From ZC4RG30 sp964456255 (GTDB lineage Bacteria > Pseudomonadota > Gammaproteobacteria > Steroidobacterales > Steroidobacteraceae): a stretch of DNA of 6,857 nt. Location: assembly GCA_964456255.1 (NCBI GenBank), contig CAYWDZ010000170.1, forward strand, positions 1-6,857, read 5' to 3'. Position numbers and translations under genes: made by a program. Below the pieces are notes generated by a model, which saw only the letters and a program-made list of their open reading frames with translations, did no database searches and was not told the DNA's origin. Below, piece after piece: positions 1 through 6,157 of the stretch (positions are counted from its first letter, which is position 1; every line of letters begins with the position of its first letter).

Positions 1-719
1 CGGCTGCGCAGGTAACCTTCGCTGCGCACCATGAGCTCGGCCTCGCCTTGTTCGACCACCGAGCCGCCGGTGGCGCCATTGGCGGCATCCACCGCCGAGA
101 TCAGTTGGGCGATGGTGAGGCCACGCGTCGCCAGCGCGCGCGGGTCCGGCACGATCTGCCATGCGCGCACGGCGCCGCCGACACTGGCCACTTCGGCGAC
201 ATCCGGTACGGTCTTGAGTTCGTAGCGCAGGAACCAGTCCTGCAGTGCCCGCAGCTGCCCCAGGTCGTGCTGGCCGCTGCGATCGACCAGTGCGTACTGG
301 TAGATCCAGCCTACGCCGGTGGCATCCGGCCCCAGCGCGGGGCTCACCCCCGGTGGCAGGCGATCGCGCACCTGGCTGAGGTACTCCAGCACGCGCGAGC
401 GCGCCCAGTACAGGTCCGTGTGGTCGTCGAACAGCACGTAGACATAGGAGTCGCCGAAGAACGAGAAGGCCCGCACGGCTTTCACGCCCGGCACCGACAG
501 CATCGTCGTGGCCAGCGGGTAGGTGACCTGGTCTTCCACGATGCGCGGGGTTTGCCCTGCCCACGGCGTGCGGATGATCACCTGCGTGTCGGACAGATCG
601 GGCAACGCATCGAGCGGCGTATGCCGTACCGACCAGATGCCGGCGGCAGCCAGCGCCAGCGCCGCCATCAGAACGAGCACGCGATTGGCGATGCAGGCGC
701 GGATCAGCCTGGCGATCAT
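1..719 (-). CDS. cusA: CusA-type Cu(I)/Ag(I) RND efflux pump, N-terminal part (cut by window edge)
   Basis: Inner-membrane RND permease of the heavy-metal efflux (HME) class, which exports Cu(I)/Ag(I) through a tripartite complex using the proton gradient. Only the first 239 residues lie in the window. A first membrane helix spans about residues 13-31. It is followed by DALPDLSDTQVI (37-48), VTYPLATTMLSVPG (65-78), GPDATGVGWIYQYAL (130-144) and QDWFLRYELKTVPDVAEVAS (160-179). All of these closely match E. coli CusA as I remember it, more closely than CzcA, which favours monovalent copper/silver as substrate. The methionine relay and the proton-relay acidic residues of the family lie beyond the edge and cannot be checked. 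The ATG overlaps the cusB stop as ATGA, and an AGGA (726-729) lies 6 bases upstream. It is the last gene visible in the operon. Confidence 0.95.
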   Translation of the reverse strand, partial: MIARLIRACIANRVLVLMAALALAAAGIWSVRHTPLDALPDLSDTQVIIRTPWAGQTPRIVEDQVTYPLATTMLSVPGVKAVRAFSFFGDSYVYVLFDDHTDLYWARSRVLEYLSQVRDRLPPGVSPALGPDATGVGWIYQYALVDRSGQHDLGQLRALQDWFLRYELKTVPDVAEVASVGGAVRAWQIVPDPRALATRGLTIAQLISAVDAANGATGGSVVEQGEAELMVRSEGYLRS

Positions 720-1951
720 GGCTGATCCTGCATGGTGTCTGCTTCGCTGCCCATGCGATCCAGTGCGCCGGAAAGGCTTGCTTCCGAATCGATGAGGAAC
801 TGGCCGGAGACCACCACGCGCTCGCCGCCGACGAGGCCTTCCAGCACTTCGGTGCGACCATCGCCGCTGCGGCCGACGCGCACGCGCACCGGATGGAAGT
901 TGCCGCTTTCGTCCTGCACGATCACACGGCTGTCTTCACCGGTGGCGATCAGTGCCTCGGTCGGAATCAGCGGCAGGGTCGGCGGCCCGCCGCCAAGCAA
1001 GCGCACTTCGGCGAACATGCCTGGTGCCAGCAGGCCGCGCGGATTCTGCAGCACGATGCGCGCACGCTGCGTGCGACTGGCCGGGTCCACCTGCGGCAGC
1101 AGGACCTCGACTGCGCCAGTGAAATTCTGGCCCGGCAAGCCATCCACGCTCGCACTAACCGGGGTACCCGGGCGAAGCGTTGCGACATTGGCCTGCGGAA
1201 CCCAGGCTTCCAGCCACAGGCTCGCGGTGCTGTTGATGCGGAACAATGGTGCGCCCGGCATCACGGTCGCGCCCTCGCGCGCCAGCACCTCGGTCACGAT
1301 GCCATCCTCGGGTGCCGCGAGCGCCACGCTGCCGTCATCGGCGCCGGCCTGATCCGGCACACCGAGCGCGCGCAATCGCTGGCGCGCGGCCTCCTGCAGC
1401 TCGCGGGCCGCAGGTGAGTCTGCCTTCTGCAGGGCTGCGTTTTCCGCCAGTGCGCTCGCCCAGCTCGGTGCCAGCAATACAGCCAGTGGCTGACCACGCT
1501 GCACCTTGGTGTACGGTGCCTTGACCAGGACCCTGGTGACCTGTCCTTCCGCGCGGGCGCTGACCAGCCGTTCCTGCCGCAGGTTCCAGGTGAGCGTGCC
1601 CGGCACGCGCAGCGCGGATGACAACTGACCTTTCTCGACGGTGGCAACACGAATGCCGACGTTCTGCTGCATGCCCGGGTCGATGCGCACACCGCCGGCG
1701 GCTGTCTCGTCGGCGTACTTGGGCACCAGTTCCATGTCCATGAAGGGCGACTTGCCGGGTTGGTCGAAGTGCTTGTCCGGCACCATCGGGTCGTACCAGT
1801 ACAGGGCCTCCCGCTCGCCGTTCCCGCTGGCGGCCATTGGCGATGTGTCATGCATCTGGCGTGACGCAATCCCGTAGCCGGCAGCCAGTCCGATTCCCAG
1901 CAGCACAACCGTTGCTAGTGCCGCCAGCCCGTACCTGCGATGGGTTTTCAT
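716..1951 (-). CDS. cusB: CusB-type periplasmic adaptor (membrane fusion protein) of the copper/silver efflux complex
   Basis: Adaptor of 411 residues that bridges the RND pump and the outer-membrane channel and hands over metal. An N-terminal membrane anchor or signal segment lies at about 8-29. A heavy-metal-binding domain follows at 51-81, beginning YWYDPMVPDKHFDQPGKSPF and continuing MDMELVPKYAD. This is nearly the E. coli CusB N-terminal sequence, with candidate ligands M56, H61, M71 and M73. Barrel-sandwich/lipoyl halves follow (around VSARAEGQV and APEDGIVTEVLAREG). The C-terminus, FLIDSEASLSGALDRM (385-400), is again CusB-like. The frame stays open 78 codons further upstream, but those codons lie inside cusC and read as Arg/Ala-rich filler. 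The ATG at 1951 is chosen because it has a good ribosome site and starts a membrane segment. The gene overlaps cusC (ATGA, 1948-1951) and cusA (ATGA, 716-719), implying coupled translation. Confidence 0.95.
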   Translation of the reverse strand: MKTHRRYGLAALATVVLLGIGLAAGYGIASRQMHDTSPMAASGNGEREALYWYDPMVPDKHFDQPGKSPFMDMELVPKYADETAAGGVRIDPGMQQNVGIRVATVEKGQLSSALRVPGTLTWNLRQERLVSARAEGQVTRVLVKAPYTKVQRGQPLAVLLAPSWASALAENAALQKADSPAARELQEAARQRLRALGVPDQAGADDGSVALAAPEDGIVTEVLAREGATVMPGAPLFRINSTASLWLEAWVPQANVATLRPGTPVSASVDGLPGQNFTGAVEVLLPQVDPASRTQRARIVLQNPRGLLAPGMFAEVRLLGGGPPTLPLIPTEALIATGEDSRVIVQDESGNFHPVRVRVGRSGDGRTEVLEGLVGGERVVVSGQFLIDSEASLSGALDRMGSEADTMQDQP

Positions 1952-3249
1952 GGCGAGGTCTCCTGTTGCGGGATCAGGTAGGCGAGCTGCGCCCAGGCGC
2001 GTCCCAGATCCTTCCGCAGTTGCGCGTGCATCAGATGCAACTCGATCTCTTCGCGGTGCGCATCGATCCAGGGCTGGAGCTCGCCACCTCCGGCATAGGC
2101 CGCCAGCGCCGTCCGGCTGCGGTCGCGTGCCAGCGGCAGGATCTGCTGCTCGTGGCGCGTGATCTGGCGCAGCAGGCCGTGCCATTCGGCAAGCAGTCGT
2201 TGCACGAATTCCAGTTGCGCGCGGTGCGCTTCTTCGTAGTTCGCCACCGCCGCATGGTGTTCGGCGCGGCGCGCGGCGATGTCGCGATCCTGGCGGTTGC
2301 CGGCGAACACTGGCAGGCCGATGCTGAATTCCAGCATCAACATGTCGCTGCGGGCAGCGCCGGTCGGTGATCGATCGCGTTGCGCGTAGGTGACGCCCAG
2401 GCCCCAGTCGGGGTGCTTCTCCGCAATCGCTGCATCAACCGCCGCTTCGGCCAGGTCCTTGCGCGTTTCCCAGGGCTGCATCGAGCCCACACGGTCGATG
2501 GAGTCCAGCATCACGGATTCATCCACTGGAAGTACGTCGAGCCGCGGCGGTTCTCCGGCGGCTTCGACATCCGTGGGCGCGGGCTCCAGCCAGCGTGCGA
2601 GGCCCGCGCGCGAGGCTTCGACGGCTGCCTGCGCGTCATCAATGTCGTTTTCGAGGTGGAGCGCAGCGGCTCTCGCGGCGAGCGCATCGGTCGCACTGCC
2701 TGTGCCGCCCTCGAGTCTTGCCTTGCTGGTCTCGGCGGCGATCTGCAAGGGTTCGCGCAGGGCGCGCAATGCAGCGGCTTCGTCCTGGGCCGCCCACAGC
2801 GTAATCCACGCTTGCGCAGCGGCCTGCCTGACAGCAACACGGTCGGCGACTGACTCGGCTTCCGCCTGCTGGACTCCGCGGTCCGCGACTCGCTGTCGGG
2901 CCCTGAGCTTGGCGCGCGCCGGAAAGTCCTGCATCACACCGATCTGCTTCATCGTCATGAAGTCGGCGCTGAAACTGAAGGCGTCCGCGCCAGTGACCGG
3001 CAAGTTGGCCACGCCGAGCTTCAGGCGTGGATCGGGTAGCTGCGCCGCGCGCGTAGCATCGTGTTGCGCAGCCTCCAGCTGCGCCTGTCGCGCAGCCAGA
3101 GCAGGCGCGCGTTCGACGGCCTCGCGCAGGGCATCGTCGTACGAAACAGCATTGGAAGCGCACCACACCGGAGTGGCGAGCAACAGCAAGGACAGCCGTA
3201 CGCCCCAACGAAACGGGACACACCGGCCGAGCGGCAATGACAGGAACAT
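1948..3249 (-). CDS. TolC-family outer-membrane channel, CzcC/CusC-type
   Basis: Outer-membrane factor of 433 residues that forms the exit duct of the tripartite pump. A basic N-terminus and a hydrophobic core (LSLLLLATPVW, about 19-29) form a signal peptide. The mature part is long, Ala/Gln/Glu-rich and helical, in two halves (about 38-225 and 245-430), as in the outer-membrane efflux protein fold. Family-like stretches include LPDPRLKLGVANLP, FMTMKQIGVMQDFP and FSIGLPVFAGNRQ. C30 sits at the end of the signal but lacks a proper lipobox (PVWC), so unlike E. coli CusC it is probably not a lipoprotein. CzcC-type channels often lack the lipid, and the assignment to the Cus pump rests on the neighbours. 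GGAGG (3256-3260) lies 6 bases before the ATG. The gene overlaps cusB by ATGA. Confidence 0.9.
   Translation of the reverse strand: MFLSLPLGRCVPFRWGVRLSLLLLATPVWCASNAVSYDDALREAVERAPALAARQAQLEAAQHDATRAAQLPDPRLKLGVANLPVTGADAFSFSADFMTMKQIGVMQDFPARAKLRARQRVADRGVQQAEAESVADRVAVRQAAAQAWITLWAAQDEAAALRALREPLQIAAETSKARLEGGTGSATDALAARAAALHLENDIDDAQAAVEASRAGLARWLEPAPTDVEAAGEPPRLDVLPVDESVMLDSIDRVGSMQPWETRKDLAEAAVDAAIAEKHPDWGLGVTYAQRDRSPTGAARSDMLMLEFSIGLPVFAGNRQDRDIAARRAEHHAAVANYEEAHRAQLEFVQRLLAEWHGLLRQITRHEQQILPLARDRSRTALAAYAGGGELQPWIDAHREEIELHLMHAQLRKDLGRAWAQLAYLIPQQETSP
1959..1964 (-). promoter_or_regulatory. Ribosome binding site deciding the cusB start
   Basis: AGGAGA on the minus strand, 7 bases before the ATG at 1951 and inside the end of cusC. 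It supports this start over an in-frame upstream start near 2185. The position suits re-initiation by ribosomes finishing cusC. Confidence 0.75.
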
Positions 3250-3255
3250 GGAAGA

Positions 3256-3260
3256 CCTCC
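3256..3260 (-). promoter_or_regulatory. Ribosome binding site of the outer-membrane channel gene
   Basis: Perfect GGAGG on the minus strand, 6 bases before the ATG at 3249. It is one of the strongest sites in the window and fixes the start. Confidence 0.8.
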
Positions 3261-3279
3261 GGACACGCGAAAACAGGCG

Positions 3280-3299
3280 CGTCGCCGGGCGCGGCGACG
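3280..3299 (-). promoter_or_regulatory. GC-rich hairpin between the small secreted protein gene and the channel gene
   Basis: Perfect 8-base inverted repeat with a 4-base loop (plus strand CGTCGCCG, GGCG, CGGCGACG). It lies in the 74-base gap, about 20 bases upstream of the channel gene's ribosome site. In the minus-strand transcript it is followed by CGCCTGTTTTCG, so there is no immediate U-run and it is not a standard intrinsic terminator. It could stabilise the upstream mRNA segment, mark a processing site or cause partial attenuation. The structure is seen in the sequence; the role is inference. Confidence 0.5.
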
Positions 3300-3323
3300 A
3301 AAGAGGCGAGTCGAGGTCGGGGT

Positions 3324-3752
3324 CTAGATCAACAGACGACAGAACCGCTGCATGGGCGGCGGATCTGCGTGCAAGGCGGGAGCCGCGTTGATTCTCGGAT
3401 CGTCGTCAGGAACCAGAAGGTCGTCGACCGGAACGAGATACATCGGCAAGGCAGAAGGAGCCGTCGGCAGATCCACATGATTCGAAGTCCGCACGGCATG
3501 GTCATTCTGGCAGTCCAGGCTGCAAAGGGCCGGAGCCTGCGGGTCGAGCGCGGCGGCTCCCATGGCCATATCCGCGCAGTCGGCCATTGCCGGTTCAGGC
3601 TGCGGCGCCGCGTGTTGCGGGTCGAATATCGGGCAGGCATAGGCGGCGAGCGCGAACTGCTGAAACAGCAGCATCGACACCACCAACCACGCGGTGCGGC
3701 GGCGAGTCTTGCGAGCCCGGAACAGCCTGGGGAAAGCGAACATCGCGGGCAT
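3324..3752 (-). CDS. Small secreted Cys/Met/His-containing protein at the head of the copper efflux operon
   Basis: A 142-residue protein that I cannot place in a named family. It has a long basic N-terminus (RARKTRRR, 12-19), a hydrophobic segment (about 21-37) and a likely signal peptidase site after AYA (39), so the product is probably periplasmic. The mature part begins CP and carries cysteines at 40, 59, 77, 81 and 138. These include a CxxxC (77-81) and a MADCADMAM stretch (56-64), with scattered histidines and many prolines. Cys/Met/His spacing of this kind, and the place first in a Cus operon, suggest copper binding or sensing, perhaps doing the job of CusF. This is inference. GGAG lies only 4 bases before the first ATG; a second in-frame ATG at 3743 is possible but 13 bases away. 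The C-terminal half is low in structure and acidic (DDLLVPDDD). Confidence 0.7.
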   Translation of the reverse strand: MPAMFAFPRLFRARKTRRRTAWLVVSMLLFQQFALAAYACPIFDPQHAAPQPEPAMADCADMAMGAAALDPQAPALCSLDCQNDHAVRTSNHVDLPTAPSALPMYLVPVDDLLVPDDDPRINAAPALHADPPPMQRFCRLLI

Positions 3753-3773
3753 TCTACTCCGCGTGGCCCAGGA

Positions 3774-3789
3774 TCTTGCAATCGCAAGA
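3774..3789. promoter_or_regulatory. Perfect 6+6 dyad, candidate operator
   Basis: TCTTGCAATCGCAAGA: two perfect 6-base arms around AATC, centred about 30 bases upstream of the small secreted protein's start. The CTTGC/GCAAG arms recall half-sites of copper-responsive MerR-family operators, but no -35/-10 pair frames it in the usual way. It could also act as a 5' leader hairpin in the minus-strand transcript. Symmetry is seen; binding is inference. Confidence 0.4.
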
Positions 3790-3868
3790 CCTGCGGCTGG
3801 CCCGAAGCACCCAGCGGCATTGAATGGGCGCCGAGCAGCGTCAATCGATCAGGAGCCTGGCTGCAGAT

Positions 3869-3892
3869 GGCCCGGTTCGTGGTCGACGGGCC
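3869..3892. repeat. GGCCCG/CGGGCC inverted repeat
   Basis: Two 6-base arms separated by 12 bases, with a GTCGAC palindrome overlapping the right arm (3882-3887). It lies about 95 bases upstream of the cytochrome-porin start. In GC-rich DNA such a repeat may be chance, so it is a weak operator candidate. Confidence 0.25.
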
Positions 3893-3977
3893 TTGGTTCA
3901 GACACTTTCGAGATGAATTGCGGACGATTCGGGGTGACGCTTGCCCGCGAGCTGCTGCAGCCCGCCGTCCTTGCCCT

Positions 3978-3981
3978 GGAG
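3978..3981 (+). promoter_or_regulatory. Ribosome binding site deciding the cytochrome-porin start
   Basis: GGAG 5 bases before the ATG at 3987. It supports this start although the same frame is open for a further 250 codons upstream, and a clear signal peptide begins here. Confidence 0.7.
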
Positions 3982-3986
3982 ACACG

Positions 3987-5330
3987 ATGAGTTTGATCAG
4001 GAAATTCGCCGCAGCGACGAGTCTTGTTGCACTGGGCATGTCGTCGATGCCAGCCATGGCCATACCAGGCTTCGCTCGTCAGACCGGGATGCCGTGCGCG
4101 GCCTGTCACACGGTCGCGCCTGAGCTGACGATCTTCGGGCGTCAGTTCAAGTTGCGCGGCTACACGATGGGCGACCAGTTGAAGGGCAAGGGATTTCCCT
4201 ACGACCTGCCCCTCGCCGCTGGCGTTCAGGTCGGCGACACGGTGGTGAAGGACCGCAATGGCGGCGCGGACGAAGAAGACTTTGACCGGGCAAACAAGGT
4301 CATCGTGCAGCAGCTGGCGCTGTACTACGGCGGCAGGATATTCGGCAAGTTGGGTGCGATGGCGCAATACAACTGGGACGGAATCGAGAAGCAGTGGGGC
4401 GCGGAAATGGTGGATATCCGCTACGCGGATGCTGCTTCGGTCAAGGGTCGATCACTGATCTACGGGATTTCGCTTGCCAATTCTCCAACCGTGCAGGACA
4501 TCTGGAATACCAGTCCGATGTGGACGCTTCCGCATCTGGAAGACGCTGGAGTCATGCCTGCGGTGAGATCGCTGTTCGACGGAACACTCGCCAACCAGGT
4601 AGGCGGTGTGGGTCTCTATGCGGACGTCGATGGCGCGTACTACCTGGAGGCGGGCTTCTTCCGCAATGGTCATCGGGGCGTATTCCAACCCCTGAACACG
4701 GGTGACGAACTGGAGACGGCCATCGCCGGTACGGCGCCACATCTGCGACTCGCATGGGAAAAGGATTTTGGCGGAAAGAGCTTCCAGATCGGACTTCACG
4801 CCATCAGGGCCCGGATCTACCCCGATGCGGAAGCTTTGAGCGGGCCGACGGACCGTCTTACGGATGTGGCGCTGGATGGCCAGTATCAGTATTCGGGGGC
4901 GACCGGGCTGCTTTCCGTTCACACATTTGTGGACCACGAGAGGCGCAAATGGAACGCAAGCTTCCCGATGGGAGACGCTTCCAATGCGGCGGATTCCCTC
5001 GACACCGTCAAAGTGACGGCGCACTACTGGTTTCAACGGCAGATCGGCGGCGGTATCGGGTTTACCGACATTCACGGCGATCGCGACATGGACAAGTACG
5101 GCGACAGCGTCTCGGCCAGCGCTGCCGGGAATGCCACCGGCAGCCCCGATTCCCGGTCGTGGGTCATGGAGGGCAACTGGATGCCGTTCAAGGACGAACA
5201 GTCCCTCAAGATCGGCCTGCGCTATACCGCCTACACCAGGTTCAATGGTGCGCAGCATGACTACAACGGCTTCGGACGCAATGCGTCGGACAACAACTCC
5301 TGGTTCGCATACTTGTGGTTGACGTATTGA
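3987..5330 (+). CDS. Cyc2-like outer-membrane fused cytochrome c-porin
   Basis: A 447-residue protein. The signal peptide is residues 1-25 (cleavage after AMA). Straight after it comes IPGFARQTGMPCAACH with a single c-type heme site CxxCH at 37-41, then PELTIFGRQFKLRGY (45-59). This order (signal, FARQTG-x2-CxxCH, FGRxFKxxGY) is the heme-plug signature I know from Cyc2, the outer-membrane cytochrome that passes electrons from Fe(II) outside the cell. The rest (about 70-447) has alternating Gly/aromatic strands and charged loops. It ends FAYLWLTY with a C-terminal tyrosine, typical of outer-membrane beta-barrels. NSPTVQDIWNTSPMW (165-179) looks like a conserved loop of non-iron-oxidiser relatives. 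Length fits Cyc2-like proteins. Heme attachment would need periplasmic cytochrome c maturation. The electron donor is unknown; iron oxidation is not shown, and the copper context allows a copper-redox role. It probably heads an operon with the next two genes (gaps of 64 and 42 bases). Confidence 0.85.
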   Translation: MSLIRKFAAATSLVALGMSSMPAMAIPGFARQTGMPCAACHTVAPELTIFGRQFKLRGYTMGDQLKGKGFPYDLPLAAGVQVGDTVVKDRNGGADEEDFDRANKVIVQQLALYYGGRIFGKLGAMAQYNWDGIEKQWGAEMVDIRYADAASVKGRSLIYGISLANSPTVQDIWNTSPMWTLPHLEDAGVMPAVRSLFDGTLANQVGGVGLYADVDGAYYLEAGFFRNGHRGVFQPLNTGDELETAIAGTAPHLRLAWEKDFGGKSFQIGLHAIRARIYPDAEALSGPTDRLTDVALDGQYQYSGATGLLSVHTFVDHERRKWNASFPMGDASNAADSLDTVKVTAHYWFQRQIGGGIGFTDIHGDRDMDKYGDSVSASAAGNATGSPDSRSWVMEGNWMPFKDEQSLKIGLRYTAYTRFNGAQHDYNGFGRNASDNNSWFAYLWLTY

Positions 5331-5394
5331 TCATGCGGACTGGAAACGATCAGTTTGGTATCGGCACTCACTTACCCTGTGGAGGACTTTCCCC

Positions 5395-5874
5395 ATGAAG
5401 ACATGGCGATCATTCTTGGCTTCCGGTTGTGGAGCGCTCCTGCTGGCTGCTTCGATTGGTCATGCAGCGGCACCGCCCTCGGAACCGCAACAGCAAGAAC
5501 AGCAACAGCAGATCCAGCAGATGCAGGCGCGCATGCAGGCGATGCAGGCCCAGATGGCGCAGATTCAGAAGACCACGGATCCCAAGGAGCGCCAGAAGTT
5601 GCTGCAGGAACACATGAAGACCATGCAGGCGCAGATGCAGACCATGCAGGTCATGGGTGGCAGCATGATGCAGGGCATGATGGGACGCGGCGGCGGAATG
5701 ATGGGCGGCGGCAATGGCGCCGGGGGCATGGGCGGCATGCGCGGCGGCATGCAGGGTCAGGGCAACATGATGGATCCGGCGCAGCAACAGCAGATGATGC
5801 AGAACCGCATGGACATGATGCAGATGATGATGGGGCAGATGATGCAGCACATGCAGGCGCAGGACGCCAAGTAG
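5395..5874 (+). CDS. Secreted methionine/glutamine-rich protein, putative periplasmic copper binder
   Basis: A 159-residue protein with a signal peptide (about 1-26, ending GHAAA). The full chain has 32 Met (20%) and 34 Gln (21%). Segments: a Gln/Met helix with coiled-coil character (32-58); a linker-helix TTDPKERQKLLQEHM (60-74), which I recognise as recurring in unnamed Met-rich proteins near metal-resistance genes; a second Gln/Met helix (75-87); a Gly/Met section of GGM and GMM units (88-125); and a final Met helix (126-155) with MDMMQMMMGQMM. Two His lie in the mature part (73, 152). Its only Cys (C12) is inside the signal peptide, so thioether Met sulphurs would be the soft-metal ligands, as known for Cu(I) proteins such as CopC, CusF and PcoE/SilE. 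The specific function is inference. GGAGG lies 9 bases before the ATG. It sits 64 bases after the cytochrome-porin gene. Confidence 0.8.
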   Translation: MKTWRSFLASGCGALLLAASIGHAAAPPSEPQQQEQQQQIQQMQARMQAMQAQMAQIQKTTDPKERQKLLQEHMKTMQAQMQTMQVMGGSMMQGMMGRGGGMMGGGNGAGGMGGMRGGMQGQGNMMDPAQQQQMMQNRMDMMQMMMGQMMQHMQAQDAK

Positions 5875-5901
5875 CGGTGACGCGGGCCGGATTTTTCACC
5901 G
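5875..5901 (+). repeat. CGGTGA/TCACCG inverted repeat in the gap before the SHOCT gene
   Basis: A 6-base perfect stem with a 15-base loop that begins immediately after the stop of the Met-rich gene. The right arm follows a run of five T and ends 2 bases before the ribosome site of the next gene. It is too loose for a terminator; it could modulate translation or mRNA decay between the two genes, or be chance. Confidence 0.3.
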
Positions 5902-5916
5902 AAAAGGACCAGAGCC

Positions 5917-6150
5917 ATGTTGGATTACATGAACCAGGGTGTGGGATGGGGTCACTGGATCGCGATGGTGCTCTTCTGGGGAGTCCTGATTTTCGTCGCG
6001 GTCGTTGCCGTCAGGGCGCTGTCGAGACGATCTGATAATGGCGCTGGCTCCGGCACCCGTTCGGCGATGGATGTGCTGAAAGAGCGCTACGCGCGGGGCG
6101 AGATCGGCAAGGAGGAATTCGAGCAGAAGAAGCGGGACCTGCAGGGTTGA
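5917..6150 (+). CDS. Small single-helix membrane protein with C-terminal SHOCT domain
   Basis: A 77-residue protein. One membrane helix spans about residues 13-34 (HWIAMVLFWGVLIFVAVVAV), followed by RALSRRS, which puts the C-terminus in the cytoplasm by the positive-inside rule. After a short Gly/Ser linker comes a SHOCT domain (about 50-76): MDVLKERYARGEIGKEEFEQ then KKRDL. This is the standard short C-terminal domain, thought to mediate oligomerisation or protein contact. N-terminal residues MNQGVGWGHW are rich in Gly and aromatic residues. Small TM-SHOCT proteins are frequent near bacterial metal-resistance genes, but none to my knowledge has an established activity there. AAGGA lies 8 bases before the ATG, and the gene starts 42 bases after the Met-rich gene, so it is probably third in the operon. 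Confidence 0.85.
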   Translation: MLDYMNQGVGWGHWIAMVLFWGVLIFVAVVAVRALSRRSDNGAGSGTRSAMDVLKERYARGEIGKEEFEQKKRDLQG

Positions 6151-6157
6151 TTCCTGT

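Larger units (their letters stand above)
3753..3986. promoter_or_regulatory. Divergent control region between the copper efflux operon and the cytochrome-porin array
   Basis: A 234-base stretch without a gene between two outward-reading units. It must hold the promoters of both unless transcription enters from elsewhere. It contains two dyads, annotated separately. A TTGACG lies on the minus strand (3839-3844), 87 bases before the efflux operon's first ATG, but no good -10 stands 16-18 bases after it. I see no E. coli-type CusR box and no MerR-type operator in a 19-base spacer. A shared regulator for both directions is plausible, not shown. Confidence 0.5.

Noticed and set aside
48..725. Long open frame on the plus strand opposite cusA
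   Set aside because: It is a high-GC shadow of cusA, with no ribosome site or recognisable domain.
1952..2185. Longer cusB starting near 2185
   Set aside because: The extra 78 codons lie wholly inside cusC and read as Arg/Pro/Ala filler. The start at 1951 has AGGAGA and a membrane segment at once.
2390..3391. Plus-strand 333-codon open frame opposite the channel gene
   Set aside because: Ser/Ala/Arg-rich composition typical of antisense frames in GC-rich DNA; the minus strand codes a clear TolC-family protein.
3774..3789. A classical CueR/MerR-type promoter at the dyad
   Set aside because: No -35 TTGAC-like and -10 pair with a 19-base spacer surrounds the dyad on either strand.
3839..3844. 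TTGACG on the minus strand as a sigma-70 -35 for the efflux operon
   Set aside because: No reasonable -10 stands 16-18 bases downstream, so it is mentioned only within the control region.
3237..3986. In-frame 250-codon upstream extension of the cytochrome-porin gene
   Set aside because: It runs antisense to the small secreted protein gene and through the control region, and its translation is Arg/Gly-rich without family features. A signal peptide and a ribosome site mark 3987 as the start.
4452..5258. Minus-strand 268-codon open frame opposite the cytochrome-porin
   Set aside because: No family features and no ribosome site; the plus-strand frame has an explained protein throughout.
5395..5460. 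Lipoprotein signal in the Met-rich protein (C12 after LASG)
   Set aside because: C12 precedes the main hydrophobic stretch LLLAAS and lacks Leu/Val/Ile at -3; a normal cleavage near GHAAA fits better.
5518..5660. Short tandem repeats of ATGCAGGCG-like units as a DNA repeat element
   Set aside because: They are irregular and follow the Met-Gln-Ala coding pattern of the Met-rich protein; no array or CRISPR-like spacing is present.
5410..5850. Minus-strand His/Leu-rich open frame that looks like a metal binder
   Set aside because: CAT and CTG codons arise as complements of the ATG and CAG codons of the Met/Gln-rich gene, so the His/Leu richness is a mirror artefact.
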